The position numbers were made by a program, and so were the translations under genes. This document shows positions 56,070-64,000 of a DNA stretch of 64,000 nt, one piece after another (position 1 is the stretch's first letter; every line of letters begins with the position of its first letter). The DNA is from Asticcacaulis sp. SL142 (GTDB lineage Bacteria; Pseudomonadota; Alphaproteobacteria; Caulobacterales; Caulobacteraceae), in contig NZ_CP113061.1 in assembly GCF_026625745.1 (NCBI RefSeq), forward strand, positions 372,001-436,000, read 5' to 3'. The notes beneath the pieces were generated by a model, which saw only the letters and a list, made by a program, of their open reading frames with translations, was not told the DNA's origin and did not search any database.

Positions 56070-57192
56070 ATGCGACTGGATGTTGAGGCTCAGGCCCGCG
56101 ACATCGAGCAATCCATTGGATTGCTCAGGAGGCGTCTTTGACTGGGATGTCGCTTTAAGACGTCTCGATGAGTTGAATGCGCGCGTCGAAGACCCGACGC
56201 TGTGGGACAATCCTGAAATGGCGCAGAGCGTCATGCGTGAGCGTACCCGGCTTGGCAATTCTGTGGATGCCGTCAAAAAGCTGGAGCAGGAACTCAAAGA
56301 CGCGCTCGATTACGCTGAACTGGCCGATATGGAAGGCGACGAAGACCTTCTGGAAGAGGCGCGCGCCATGCTGAAGACCCTCAAGGACTATGCGGGCCGT
56401 GCCGAGCTTGAGGCCCTGCTGTCAGGTGAAGCCGATGGCAATGACGCCTATCTCGAAATCAATTCCGGCGCAGGCGGGACGGAATCCTGCGACTGGGCCG
56501 GTATTTTGATGCGAATGTATATGCGCTGGGCGACCGCGCACGGCATGACGGTATCGGTCGAGGAAGAAACGCCGGGTGAGCAGGCGGGCATCAAGTCGGT
56601 GACTCTGACCGTCAAGGGCACTAACGCCTATGGCTGGCTCAAGACCGAAGGCGGGGTGCATCGTCTGGTGCGGATTTCACCGTTCGATTCCAATGCGCGC
56701 CGTCATACCTCATTTGCCTCAGTCTGGGTCTATCCGGTGGTCGATGATGCCATCGTCATCGATATCAACCCGGCGGATGTGCGCACCGATACTTACCGCG
56801 CGTCAGGGGCAGGTGGACAGCACATCAACAAGACCGACTCGGCGGTGCGTTTGACGCACATTCCGACCGGTATTGCCGTTGCCTGTCAGGCCGGACGCTC
56901 TCAGCACGCCAACCGCGATGAAGCCTGGAAGATGCTGCGGGCGCGGCTTTATGAGGTCGAGTTGCAAAAGCGCGAAGCGGCGCAGCAAGCGCTGGAAGAT
57001 CAGAAAACCGATATCGGTTGGGGGCACCAGATCCGATCCTATGTTCTGCACCCCTACCAGATGGTCAAGGATCTGCGCACCGATGTCGAGACTTCGGATT
57101 CGCAAGCTGTGCTGGATGGTGATCTCGATCCCTTCATGGCCGCATCGCTGGCTCAAAGGGTCGGGGCAACGCGAGATGCTGCTGAAGCCTAA
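56070..57192 (+). CDS. prfB: Peptide chain release factor 2, with programmed +1 frameshift
   Basis: Terminates at UGA and UAA. Frame 0 starts at 56070 ([19 protein letters not shown] 7 bp upstream) and meets TGA at 56139-56141 after 23 codons. Skipping one base (join 56070..56138 and 56140..57192) gives 373 aa, continuing [24 protein letters not shown]. The SPF anticodon-like motif ([11 protein letters not shown]) and GGQ ([16 protein letters not shown]) are intact. RF2 controls its own level: when scarce, ribosomes pause at the UGA and shift. 58 bp behind the PBP gene. Confidence 0.96.
56127..56142 (+). promoter_or_regulatory. prfB recoding site
   Basis: AGG AGG CGT CTT TGA C: an internal Shine-Dalgarno (AGGAGG) three bases before the slippery CTT TGA C, the same arrangement as in E. 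coli prfB (AGGGGG TAT CTT TGA C). Confidence 0.95.
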
Positions 57193-57202
57193 ATTTGGAA
57201 TC

Positions 57203-57233
57203 AAAACCCCTGAGATTACATCTCAGGGGTTTT
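57203..57233. terminator. Bidirectional terminator between prfB and the YihY gene
   Basis: A perfect 13-bp stem (AAAACCCCTGAGA / TCTCAGGGGTTTT, loop TTACA) starts 11 bp past the prfB stop. The plus-strand side ends in T runs. The YihY stop codon (57216-57218) falls in its loop, so the YihY coding region supplies one arm. Confidence 0.88.
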
Positions 57234-58133
57234 GGGTATTTTTTTCTTGCGCCGGTATTTGATTGTAATCTGCGAGCCAAAATAGCGGCTGTACACTTGC
57301 GTAAACTCGGCACCGAAAAAGAAAATCTGGGTCGAATAATAGATCCAGACCAGCACAACCATCAGCGATCCGGCGGCGCCGTAGGTAGAGCTGAGGGCGC
57401 TTTGTCCCAGATATATCCCGATTAACAGCTTGCCCACTGAGAACAGCAAGGCGGTGATGACGGCCCCCACCCACACATCCCGCCATTCTATGTGAGCATC
57501 GGGCAGCATCTTGAACGTCATGGCAAACAGGAATGTGGTCACGGCAAATGATATGACCAGGTTGAGTAGGTACAACACAAAAGCGGGCAGCACATCGGCA
57601 AACATCCCGCTAAAAGCCGCCAGCGCTGCCGAAATGACAAGCGATATCAACAGCAAAAACCCAATGCCCACAATCAGGGCAAACGACAGGACGCGTTTTT
57701 TTAAAAACCACGTCCAATGATCATTTTCCTTACTTTCGACATTCCAGATCGCATTTAGAGCGTCCTGTAGCTGAGCAAAAAACCCGGTAGCCGAGATAAT
57801 CAGCGTGGCAAACCCGATCACAGTGGCCACAATGCCGGCGTCCCGGTCTTTGGAGCTGGTCATGATGGTTTCGATAGCCTGCGCCCCGGTGTCGCCAATC
57901 AGGTTTCTTATTTCACCGACAAGCTGAAGACGCACGGAGTCTTCGCCAAACGCCAGCCCGGCTACGGAGACGACGATCAGCAATAGCGGGCCGATCGACA
58001 GGACGCTGTAAAAGGCAAGCGCTGCCCCCAGACGCGGCGCTTTGTCATCCAGCCATTCAAGAAAGGTCTCACGCAGCAATCGCCACATGAATTTAAGGGT
58101 AAGTTCGGGTTTGTCAGATGAAGCTTCAGGCAT
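57216..58133 (-). CDS. YihY/BrkB family inner-membrane protein
   Basis: 305 aa, about six membrane helices (near residues 40-65, 95-120, 140-165, 180-205, 215-240 and 250-275). The family signatures DKAPRLGAALAFYSVLSIGPLLLIVV and GSLMVVLVWIYYSTQIFFFGAEFTQVY are present. Despite old names it is not RNase BN; function is unknown, with suggested roles in envelope or transport. C-terminal basic tail. Convergent with prfB. Confidence 0.9.
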   Translation of the reverse strand: MPEASSDKPELTLKFMWRLLRETFLEWLDDKAPRLGAALAFYSVLSIGPLLLIVVSVAGLAFGEDSVRLQLVGEIRNLIGDTGAQAIETIMTSSKDRDAGIVATVIGFATLIISATGFFAQLQDALNAIWNVESKENDHWTWFLKKRVLSFALIVGIGFLLLISLVISAALAAFSGMFADVLPAFVLYLLNLVISFAVTTFLFAMTFKMLPDAHIEWRDVWVGAVITALLFSVGKLLIGIYLGQSALSSTYGAAGSLMVVLVWIYYSTQIFFFGAEFTQVYSRYFGSQITIKYRRKKKIPKTPEM

Positions 58134-58195
58134 GAGAGTCCGTGATTTAATGTCTCATCATACAGGTGCCGTTGACGATTGTGCGATTAAATCTC

Positions 58196-58234
58196 CATAA
58201 AAAAGACCGCAGGAAAATTAAATTCCCTGCGGTC
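58196..58234 (-). terminator. Rho-independent terminator after the bactofilin gene
   Basis: Minus strand: GACCGCAGGGAA / TTCCTGCGGTC stem with a small A/T loop, then a T run. It ends the M23-bactofilin operon 32 bp past the bactofilin stop. Confidence 0.9.
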
Positions 58235-58265
58235 ATTAATGCATCAATGTCTTAGCGTGGACGGC

Positions 58266-58835
58266 TTAGTAAGACGGCTTAAGGTCTGACAGGGCATTCA
58301 TATCATAGCTGCTCAGCGACGGTGTGCCGTAGTCAGGCGTGGTTGCATACTGGGCGGCTGCGGGTTGAGCCGGGGCTGGGGCCGTATGAACGGTTTCCGG
58401 GCGGGCGCGCGATTGCAGGCAACGGCCGACGAAGTAAGCGCCGACATCAATCGACAACTGTTCATGGGTGATGTCGCCTTCGACATAGGCCGTGGCCGAT
58501 AAGCGAACCTGCTTACCTGAAATGCCGCCGACCACACGGCCGCGGATTTCGATGGTTTCGGCTTCGATCGAACCTTCGACATTGCCCGCTTCGCCAACGA
58601 CCAGATGACCGGCCTTAACGTCGCCGCGTACAGTGCCTTCCAGGTGCAGATCGCCGGAGCCGGTGATGTTGCCTTCGATAATCAGGGTTGATGACAACAC
58701 CGAACCCACCTTAGGGGCAGGAGCTGCCATCGGCGTTGATTTCGATGAATTCATATTGACCGAATTGAGGTCCAGCGGAGGAGCTACAGCCGCTTCGGGT
58801 TGTTGGGCGCGGGTGGGTTTAGTTTTGTTGAACAT
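58266..58835 (-). CDS. bacA: Bactofilin
   Basis: Polymer-forming cytoskeletal protein. 189 aa: N-terminal disordered segment with basic patch (MFNKTKPTRAQQ), a right-handed beta-helix bactofilin domain (about residues 45-140, with repeats such as GSGDLHLEGTVRGDVKAG and EGSIEAETIEIRGRVVGG), and a Pro/Ala/Gln-rich tail. Bactofilins recruit cell-wall enzymes to sites of curvature or stalk growth. The start overlaps the M23 peptidase end by 17 bp, so they are translationally coupled. Confidence 0.94.
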   Translation of the reverse strand: MFNKTKPTRAQQPEAAVAPPLDLNSVNMNSSKSTPMAAPAPKVGSVLSSTLIIEGNITGSGDLHLEGTVRGDVKAGHLVVGEAGNVEGSIEAETIEIRGRVVGGISGKQVRLSATAYVEGDITHEQLSIDVGAYFVGRCLQSRARPETVHTAPAPAQPAAAQYATTPDYGTPSLSSYDMNALSDLKPSY

Positions 58836-59961
58836 AGTCTCCAGCCTTTACAAAGCGTGCAGGGTTTTGAGGACGACCATTGAGCCACACTTCGTAATGA
58901 AGGTGGACGCCGGTCGAGCGACCAGTAGAACCCATAGCGCCTAGTCTTTGACCGACCGCCACACGTTGGCCGGTGCGCACAGATAAAGACTGCATATGGG
59001 CGTAGCGAGTTTTAAATCCATTGCCGTGGTCGATTTCGACCGCGTTCCCGTAGCCACTGCGCACACCCGAAAATGCTACTATGCCGGGAGCCGTTGAGTA
59101 GATGGGGGTAAGGTATGGGCCTGCAAAATCGAGGCCAAGATGGCGATTGGGCCGTCCCGTAAAGGGATCAAAGCGTACGCCAAAGCCCGATGTGGTGCGA
59201 ATATTGTAAGCTGGACGGTTAAAGGGCAGGGCCTCAGATGACTTTTGCAAGCCGCGCATATCATTCAGGTTAATGGCGGCATTGCGTATGCGTGAGGCAA
59301 AACCTTCGTCGACTTCAAGATATTGGGCCAGTTCTTTGGAATCCTTGGCTTCCAGCAGCGGATTGGCGTTTGAGCCGCCCTGCGCATAGGCGGCGGGATT
59401 AAGCCCGGCCAGACGGAAGGCCAGTCTTAATCGTTCGGCGCGGGATTTGGCAAAATTCTCGGCCTTACCCACCATGCGTTCCTGCTCGGCACGGACGGCG
59501 TAAATACGCTCGATAGGCGGCAAGGTCTCATCGACGGGTGCCGGAGACAGGGTGGCAGAAGCGCCCGGTACGTTTTTGAAATCTTTCAGAATATGGATCA
59601 ATGCGCCGTGGCGTTTTTCAACGGTTGACGCCAGTTCATCAAGCGATCCTGATGCCTGCGTCAGTTGCTTGGTGGCGCTGTCGAGGCGGGCCTGACGGTC
59701 GGCCACCCAGCGTTCAGATTGGGCCTTCATCAGACTGATTTGTCGCTCGGAGGCGCTCTCAGACAGGGCAATGAAGATCACGGCGCCTGTGGATATGGCA
59801 AGCCATGTCACCGCGACCGAAGCTAGCACGGTAAACCCAAATTGCTTGCCTGTGCTCAGGACATAGCCACGGGTTTCGCCGTTTGAGCGAATATAGAGAT
59901 GACGCTCTGGAAAGGTTTGTTCCAGCACGTCATGAAGGCGTCCAAAGCTTTTCTTACTCAT
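58819..59961 (-). CDS. M23 endopeptidase coupled to bactofilin (LmdC-like)
   Basis: 380 aa from MSKKSFGRLHD. A cytoplasmic N-terminus of about 45 residues is followed by one membrane helix (about 47-75) and a periplasmic coiled coil (75-130). The C-terminal M23/LytM domain has zinc ligands in HLGLDFAG, YAHMQ and HLHYEVW, so it should be active. The layout matches the Hyphomonas LmdC endopeptidase, which binds its partner bactofilin through the cytoplasmic segment. Symbol withheld because that is by analogy. A CtrA-like site lies 25-40 bp upstream. Confidence 0.9.
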   Translation of the reverse strand: MSKKSFGRLHDVLEQTFPERHLYIRSNGETRGYVLSTGKQFGFTVLASVAVTWLAISTGAVIFIALSESASERQISLMKAQSERWVADRQARLDSATKQLTQASGSLDELASTVEKRHGALIHILKDFKNVPGASATLSPAPVDETLPPIERIYAVRAEQERMVGKAENFAKSRAERLRLAFRLAGLNPAAYAQGGSNANPLLEAKDSKELAQYLEVDEGFASRIRNAAINLNDMRGLQKSSEALPFNRPAYNIRTTSGFGVRFDPFTGRPNRHLGLDFAGPYLTPIYSTAPGIVAFSGVRSGYGNAVEIDHGNGFKTRYAHMQSLSVRTGQRVAVGQRLGAMGSTGRSTGVHLHYEVWLNGRPQNPARFVKAGDYVQQN

Positions 59962-59985
59962 CACCGCCAGCACCCGATAGCTTGG

Positions 59986-60001
59986 TTAACTATGCCTTAA
60001 C
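59986..60001. promoter_or_regulatory. CtrA-type binding site upstream of the M23-bactofilin operon
   Basis: TTAA-CTATGCC-TTAAC, an exact TTAA-N7-TTAAC, the full consensus for the cell-cycle regulator CtrA in Caulobacter. It lies 25 bp upstream of the M23 start codon in a 200-bp non-coding gap. A site this close to the start could activate or block the promoter. Confidence 0.65.
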
Positions 60002-60162
60002 ATCGCCATTGCGCAAGACCATAAATCCGCGTTTCTTTGGCTTTGGATGAAATTTCATCCAAAACCGTCTGAAATTAAGGAATTTATGTCACTTCTGTGA
60101 TGTTTCGTCCCGTTTTGAGAAGGCTGTACCTTGAGTATCAAAATCGGTGCCGCAAAAGGGCG

Positions 60163-60654
60163 TCAGGGCTTGAAGCCTTTCAGGGCCGATAATACCTCGA
60201 TGGCGTGGCCACCCACCTTGACGTTGCGCCAGACTTTGCGCACCCTTCCATCCGGATCGATCAAAAAGGTCGCTCGTTCCGTGCCCATATATTTTTTGCC
60301 GTACAGCGTCTTTTCGGCCCATAGCCCATAGGCTTGAATGGTCTGCGTGCTTTCATCAGCCAACAGTGTAAGATTGAGATCGAACTTATTGATAAAATTG
60401 GCATGTTTTTTGAGGTTGTCTTTTGAAATGCCAAACAGAGCGGTGTTCAGCGCCCCAAACTCATCAGCCAAAGCTGAAAAGTCGCGGGCCTCGATGGTGC
60501 AGCCTTCGGTATTGTCCTTGGGGTAGAAAAACAGCACCACCCACTGGCCTTTGAGGTCGCGCAAACTAACCTCGCCGCCCTTAGATGAGGGCAGAGTGAA
60601 ATCCGGCGCTGTAAAAGGTTCAAATTCGTTTTGATTTATCTGTGCTTTTGCCAT
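60163..60654 (-). CDS. bcp: Thioredoxin-dependent thiol peroxidase (Bcp)
   Basis: Cytoplasmic peroxiredoxin Q. The start is the ATG at 60654 (MAKAQINQNEFEPF); the longer in-frame stretch runs into the divergent promoter region and is not family-like. 163 aa. Peroxidatic motif in FFYPKDNTEGCTIEARDF (Cys near residue 50). The usual resolving Cys five residues later is absent (Glu-Ala-Arg region), so this is a 1-Cys or atypical form. C-terminal RKVWRNVKVGGHA typical. Confidence 0.92.
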   Translation of the reverse strand: MAKAQINQNEFEPFTAPDFTLPSSKGGEVSLRDLKGQWVVLFFYPKDNTEGCTIEARDFSALADEFGALNTALFGISKDNLKKHANFINKFDLNLTLLADESTQTIQAYGLWAEKTLYGKKYMGTERATFLIDPDGRVRKVWRNVKVGGHAIEVLSALKGFKP

Positions 60655-60799
60655 GACATAGCCTTTATGGATGCGTAAGGATGACATAATCGATTCAGGT
60701 ACGTTTGTGTGCCAAATTGGTTCTGCTGACACCCCTAAATCCTTAAAAAATTTTCGCCGCAGGGTTCTGCTGATTACTCGTGAAGTTTCAAGTTTTGTG

Positions 60800-63700
60800 A
60801 TGCCTTTAACCCGCCTTGTGAAAAAGCGCTGGCGGTTAAGTCTTGCCGTTTTGTCGGGCCTGTGCCTGATCGCGGGTGGATTGCGTATATATTCGGCGCC
60901 GGTCAGACTTGATAATTTTAAGCCGATCATTATTTCGCGACTGGAAAATGCCTTGCCGGGACATAAGGCCGATATCGGTCACATGGATCTGGTGTGGTTT
61001 CATGATGCCAATGCGTTGGGGTGGCGTTTTGAAGGGCTGACTATTCGCGACAGTAAGAAGCGTGTCGTGGCGTCGGCTAAATCCCTTGAAGCGGCCCTTG
61101 CGATCGATAGTCTGTTTGCCTTGCATATCGCGCCCGCGCGTCTGACGGCCAGAGATTTTTTTCTGGCGGCGACGGTATCTGAGCGCGGGCGTTATGAATT
61201 GGGATATGAGGCTAAGGGGCAGCCGCAGGCGCGCGGTGGTGTAGCGCTTGATCGGCTGTTCCGTGAACTGGTCGGGCCGGAGAAGCTAGGCTCACCCATC
61301 AGCTATACCCGCCAGTTTGCCCTGCGTCAGGGTCGCCTTGATCTGCGTCAGGTCAATTCCAATCTGGCCTGGTCGGCGGATATTGGCAGTATCGACTATA
61401 CAAAGCATAAAGGCCGTATCCGTGCCAATCTGGGGCTATCGATCAAAAGTGGAAATCAAATATCGAAACTGACGGCGCGGGCCAGTGCGACCGAAGGCCT
61501 GAAAACCGCAGCCATTGAGGCCCAGATCAGCAATCTTATCCCGTCGGCTGTATTTCCGTCGGTAGGCATGACCCGACCGATGGCCGGATTTCATGCGCCG
61601 GTCAACGGCACTGGCACCGTGAAATACAGCGCCCGCCACGGCTTTGAGACGACCGATCTCGATATCTCAGCCGGTAAGGGCTATTACGATTTCGGAAAAT
61701 CCAAACAATCGTTTGAGGCCATGAATGTCGTGGCCACCTATGCCCGCCGCACGAAACGCATCGATTTCAAGCGCTTTCGAGTGGTGTCGCCAATGCTGGA
61801 AGCGGACCTGTTTGGTCATGTCAAGATCTGGCCGTCTGATGCGAAGGTCGGCCGGAAACTTCTGATAGATTTTGATTTCAAGGGGCCAAAGGCGACCGGA
61901 AAACTGGCTGACGATTTTAGGGTTCAGACCTTAAACGATGTACATTTTGTCGGCGCCTATTCGCCGGAAACGGAAGAATTGTTCATCAAGTCCGGCCGCG
62001 GTCGCCTCGACCGGGCAATTGTGACCACCAAAGGGCGGCTTTATGCGGACGATAAGGGACTGGGGGCCAATCTGACGGCCCGAATCGACGGTGATTTTAC
62101 CAAAGAAACCGTCTTTGCGTTTTGGCCCGAAGGTCTGACGCGTGAAATGCGGCTGAACCTGATCGATCGGATTAAGGTTGGCACCTTATCTAACGCTGAT
62201 TTCACCTTGTCAGCACCGCCAGGATATCTGACGGCTGATAATCTGCGCAATGAGGACTTGCGGCTCGATTTTGATTTTCGGGATGCGACGATCGAATTTG
62301 ATCCGCGCCTTAAGGACGGAACGGGCCTCAAGGGCCATGCTGTGCTGATGGGCAGCCGGTTTGATCTGGATGTTGAATCCGGCTGGCTGGATAAGGCGGC
62401 GATCACGGACGGGCAGGTGCTGGTGCCGAGCTTCCACTCCAGTCGCTCAGGCAGAGGCAGCCTGACCCACATCTGGATCAAAGCGCAGGCTGATGCTGTC
62501 GATGTGATCGAAGCGGTTGATCCTATCGCCGGTGGCGATCTGGCGAAGAACGGTCTTAACCGTGAACGTCTTAGCGGTCAGGCGGATGTGCGCGTTGATA
62601 TCCGCTTCCCGACCTTTCAGAACCTGAGTACAGACACGTTTGATCTGACCTTCAATGCCGACCTGACCGATGCGTCCCTGAAGCAGGCCGCGCTGGGGTG
62701 GGATCTGACGGACGCGACGATCCGTGTTGACGGTGATTTGCGCGCTAACCGGATTGTAGCGTCGGGGCCGGGCGTGCTTGGCCCATACCGGGGCGAAATC
62801 GCCTATCACACGGCCTTTGACAAGACCGACCCCAAGGTGACTTTCAAAGGGCAGTTTGATGCTGAGCCGTTCGGCGGTGCGCCGGATAAGCCGGTGCCGA
62901 TTGAAGGCGAGTTCATCCTGACCGGCGGAAGCGATGAGGGCACGCAAGGTTCAGGTCACATACGCTCAGGCATATTTGACGGCGATGTGGCGTGGGAAGG
63001 CACGGATGAACGCCCGAACCATGTAACTATTCGCGGTGAAACGGACGCTAAAGGCATGGCCGCGCAAGGCCTGCCGTTCATTCAGCACCTGGGCCCGAAA
63101 GTGCCCACCCAGGTATCGCTCATCCGGTCCGGCGATATCTGGAGCGGTGAAATTCAGGCGCAGGCGTTCTCCGGGGATCTGGCTTATATCGAGGGCGCAA
63201 AGCCTCGGCTGGTTTATCAGTCTGTGATTACACCGGATGACGCCCGCGATCTGGGGCTGAACGGATTACCGCTGTTTAGAACCCAAAGGCGGCTTAGTCT
63301 TAACATCGGTCTCGACGATCAAACCCGTGAGGCGCTTATCCGGATTGATCAGTTTGAGGCGAAACTCGGTTGGGCCAAGCGCGATGCCAGCGACGATATT
63401 GCGCGCACCCTGACCGCCAAAATTGCGCCGCAGGATTGGGCATCACTTGGGCTGCCCGAAGCCTTTTTCAAGCCGTCGGAAACTATCGATGCCAAGGCTC
63501 AGTGGCTGCAAACCGGGGCGGCCATGAGCGGGCAGATCGATCTGAAAGGCCATATTATCGACTTTACGGTGCCGGACAGTATTGTCGGATCGAACGGTTA
63601 TCAGGCCCAGATACGCACCCGCGTCAATGACGGGCTTTTGACGCTGCTGGGCTATACCCATGATCGTCTGACACTGACGGGGCAGGCCGATGTGGTCACC

Positions 63701-64000
63701 AGTCTTTACCGGCGCGGCGACCGCAACGTAACCGTGGTCAATGTCTATGCTCAGGACGCCGAGCTTAAGGTGTTGGGTAGTGATTGGGTTAAGCCCGCCG
63801 GAGAGGCTGCCGATTTCGCCTTTGAGATTGACGATAAGGGTGCTGGGCAAGGTATGAACATCGCGCGCATCTATGGCAATGGGGCGTCGGTAAAACTGGA
63901 GGGGCGCGCCTCTTTGGATGGCGATGGCAAGATTGAATTTGCTGATTTGTCAGAGGTTTATCTGAAAAACTTAGCGGAGGGTTCAGTCAAATATTATGAG
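60800..64000 (+). CDS. AsmA/YhdP-like envelope protein (3' end beyond window)
   Basis: 1067 codons are open to the right edge. N-terminal membrane anchor (about residues 8-30, RLSLAVLSGLCLIAGGL), then SRLENALPGHKADIGHMDLVW, the start typical of DUF3971/YhdP-type AsmA proteins. The rest is long beta-rich repeats, as in the tube-like bridges that move phospholipid between membranes (TamB, YhdP, YdbH). Which AsmA member it is cannot be fixed without the C-terminus. Start ATG 60800, preceded directly by an in-frame GTG. Divergent from bcp. Confidence 0.8.
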   Translation, partial: MPLTRLVKKRWRLSLAVLSGLCLIAGGLRIYSAPVRLDNFKPIIISRLENALPGHKADIGHMDLVWFHDANALGWRFEGLTIRDSKKRVVASAKSLEAALAIDSLFALHIAPARLTARDFFLAATVSERGRYELGYEAKGQPQARGGVALDRLFRELVGPEKLGSPISYTRQFALRQGRLDLRQVNSNLAWSADIGSIDYTKHKGRIRANLGLSIKSGNQISKLTARASATEGLKTAAIEAQISNLIPSAVFPSVGMTRPMAGFHAPVNGTGTVKYSARHGFETTDLDISAGKGYYDFGKSKQSFEAMNVVATYARRTKRIDFKRFRVVSPMLEADLFGHVKIWPSDAKVGRKLLIDFDFKGPKATGKLADDFRVQTLNDVHFVGAYSPETEELFIKSGRGRLDRAIVTTKGRLYADDKGLGANLTARIDGDFTKETVFAFWPEGLTREMRLNLIDRIKVGTLSNADFTLSAPPGYLTADNLRNEDLRLDFDFRDATIEFDPRLKDGTGLKGHAVLMGSRFDLDVESGWLDKAAITDGQVLVPSFHSSRSGRGSLTHIWIKAQADAVDVIEAVDPIAGGDLAKNGLNRERLSGQADVRVDIRFPTFQNLSTDTFDLTFNADLTDASLKQAALGWDLTDATIRVDGDLRANRIVASGPGVLGPYRGEIAYHTAFDKTDPKVTFKGQFDAEPFGGAPDKPVPIEGEFILTGGSDEGTQGSGHIRSGIFDGDVAWEGTDERPNHVTIRGETDAKGMAAQGLPFIQHLGPKVPTQVSLIRSGDIWSGEIQAQAFSGDLAYIEGAKPRLVYQSVITPDDARDLGLNGLPLFRTQRRLSLNIGLDDQTREALIRIDQFEAKLGWAKRDASDDIARTLTAKIAPQDWASLGLPEAFFKPSETIDAKAQWLQTGAAMSGQIDLKGHIIDFTVPDSIVGSNGYQAQIRTRVNDGLLTLLGYTHDRLTLTGQADVVTSLYRRGDRNVTVVNVYAQDAELKVLGSDWVKPAGEAADFAFEIDDKGAGQGMNIARIYGNGASVKLEGRASLDGDGKIEFADLSEVYLKNLAEGSVKYYE

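Noticed and set aside
57216-58133. RNase BN identity for the YihY/BrkB gene
   Set aside because: The old RNase BN name for this family was a misassignment; the protein is a multi-pass membrane protein without nuclease motifs.

Overview
This window reads as a contiguous piece of chromosome from an alphaproteobacterium of the Caulobacterales, most likely Asticcacaulis or a close relative. The case rests on content and gene order, not on a search. It holds hdaA-ppk-ppx, rne-amiC-PBP1A-prfB, aroQ-accB-accC-aat next to DUF2155 and NDUFA12 genes, a bactofilin gene coupled to an M23 endopeptidase, an RNase E tail ending in the GWW PNPase-binding motif, and a CtrA-type TTAA-N7-TTAAC site. The DNA is GC-rich and densely coding. 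I see no prophage, insertion sequence, CRISPR array, rRNA or tRNA.

Layout. 1-2.7 kb (minus): rpsF-rpsR-rplI behind a probable S6:S18-responsive leader, then dnaB running off the left edge. 2.9-4.2 kb (minus): an exported peroxiredoxin and a LysE/RhtB exporter. 4.3-10.4 kb (plus): fatty-acid block fabD-fabG-acpP-fabF, then mltG, yicC and gmk. 10.4-18.7 kb (minus): outer-membrane biogenesis operon lptF-lptG-lptD-surA-pdxA-rsmA. 18.9-21.2 kb (plus): pepA-holC and an I78 inhibitor lipoprotein. 21.3-28.9 kb: ABC-F ATPase, ndk, S46 peptidase, purM-purN and rnd. 28.9-36 kb: hdaA-ppk-ppx, upp and aspS. 36-41.5 kb: pentapeptide protein, a degenerate class II ribonucleotide reductase (RNR) homologue, NDUFA12, DUF2155 and aat. 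41.6-48.5 kb: aroQ-accB-accC, thiS-thiG, a glycosyltransferase, a DsbA-like protein and an M48 protease. 48.7-57.2 kb: rne (frameshifted), amiC, a class A PBP and prfB. 57.2-64 kb: YihY/BrkB protein, bactofilin, M23 peptidase, bcp, and an AsmA/YhdP-like gene running off the right edge.

How the genes work together. The main themes are envelope construction (LPS export, outer-membrane protein chaperoning, peptidoglycan synthesis and cleavage, bactofilin scaffold), lipid and nucleotide precursor supply, and replication control (DnaB, HolC, HdaA). RNA turnover (RNase E, RNase D, YicC) and translation factors complete the set.

The most noteworthy items are the following. (1) A full-length NrdJ-like protein that has lost its catalytic and C-terminal cysteines yet keeps the TSCPD domain, with an NrdR-like box and DnaA boxes upstream. 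(2) A one-base frameshift that splits rne. (3) The programmed +1 frameshift site of prfB. (4) A pdxA gene whose conserved N-terminus lies upstream of the only ATG, implying an ATT/ATC start. (5) A 36-bp in-frame tandem duplication in surA. (6) Two copies of a three-hairpin terminator cassette between convergent genes. (7) The bactofilin-M23 pair with a CtrA-like site.
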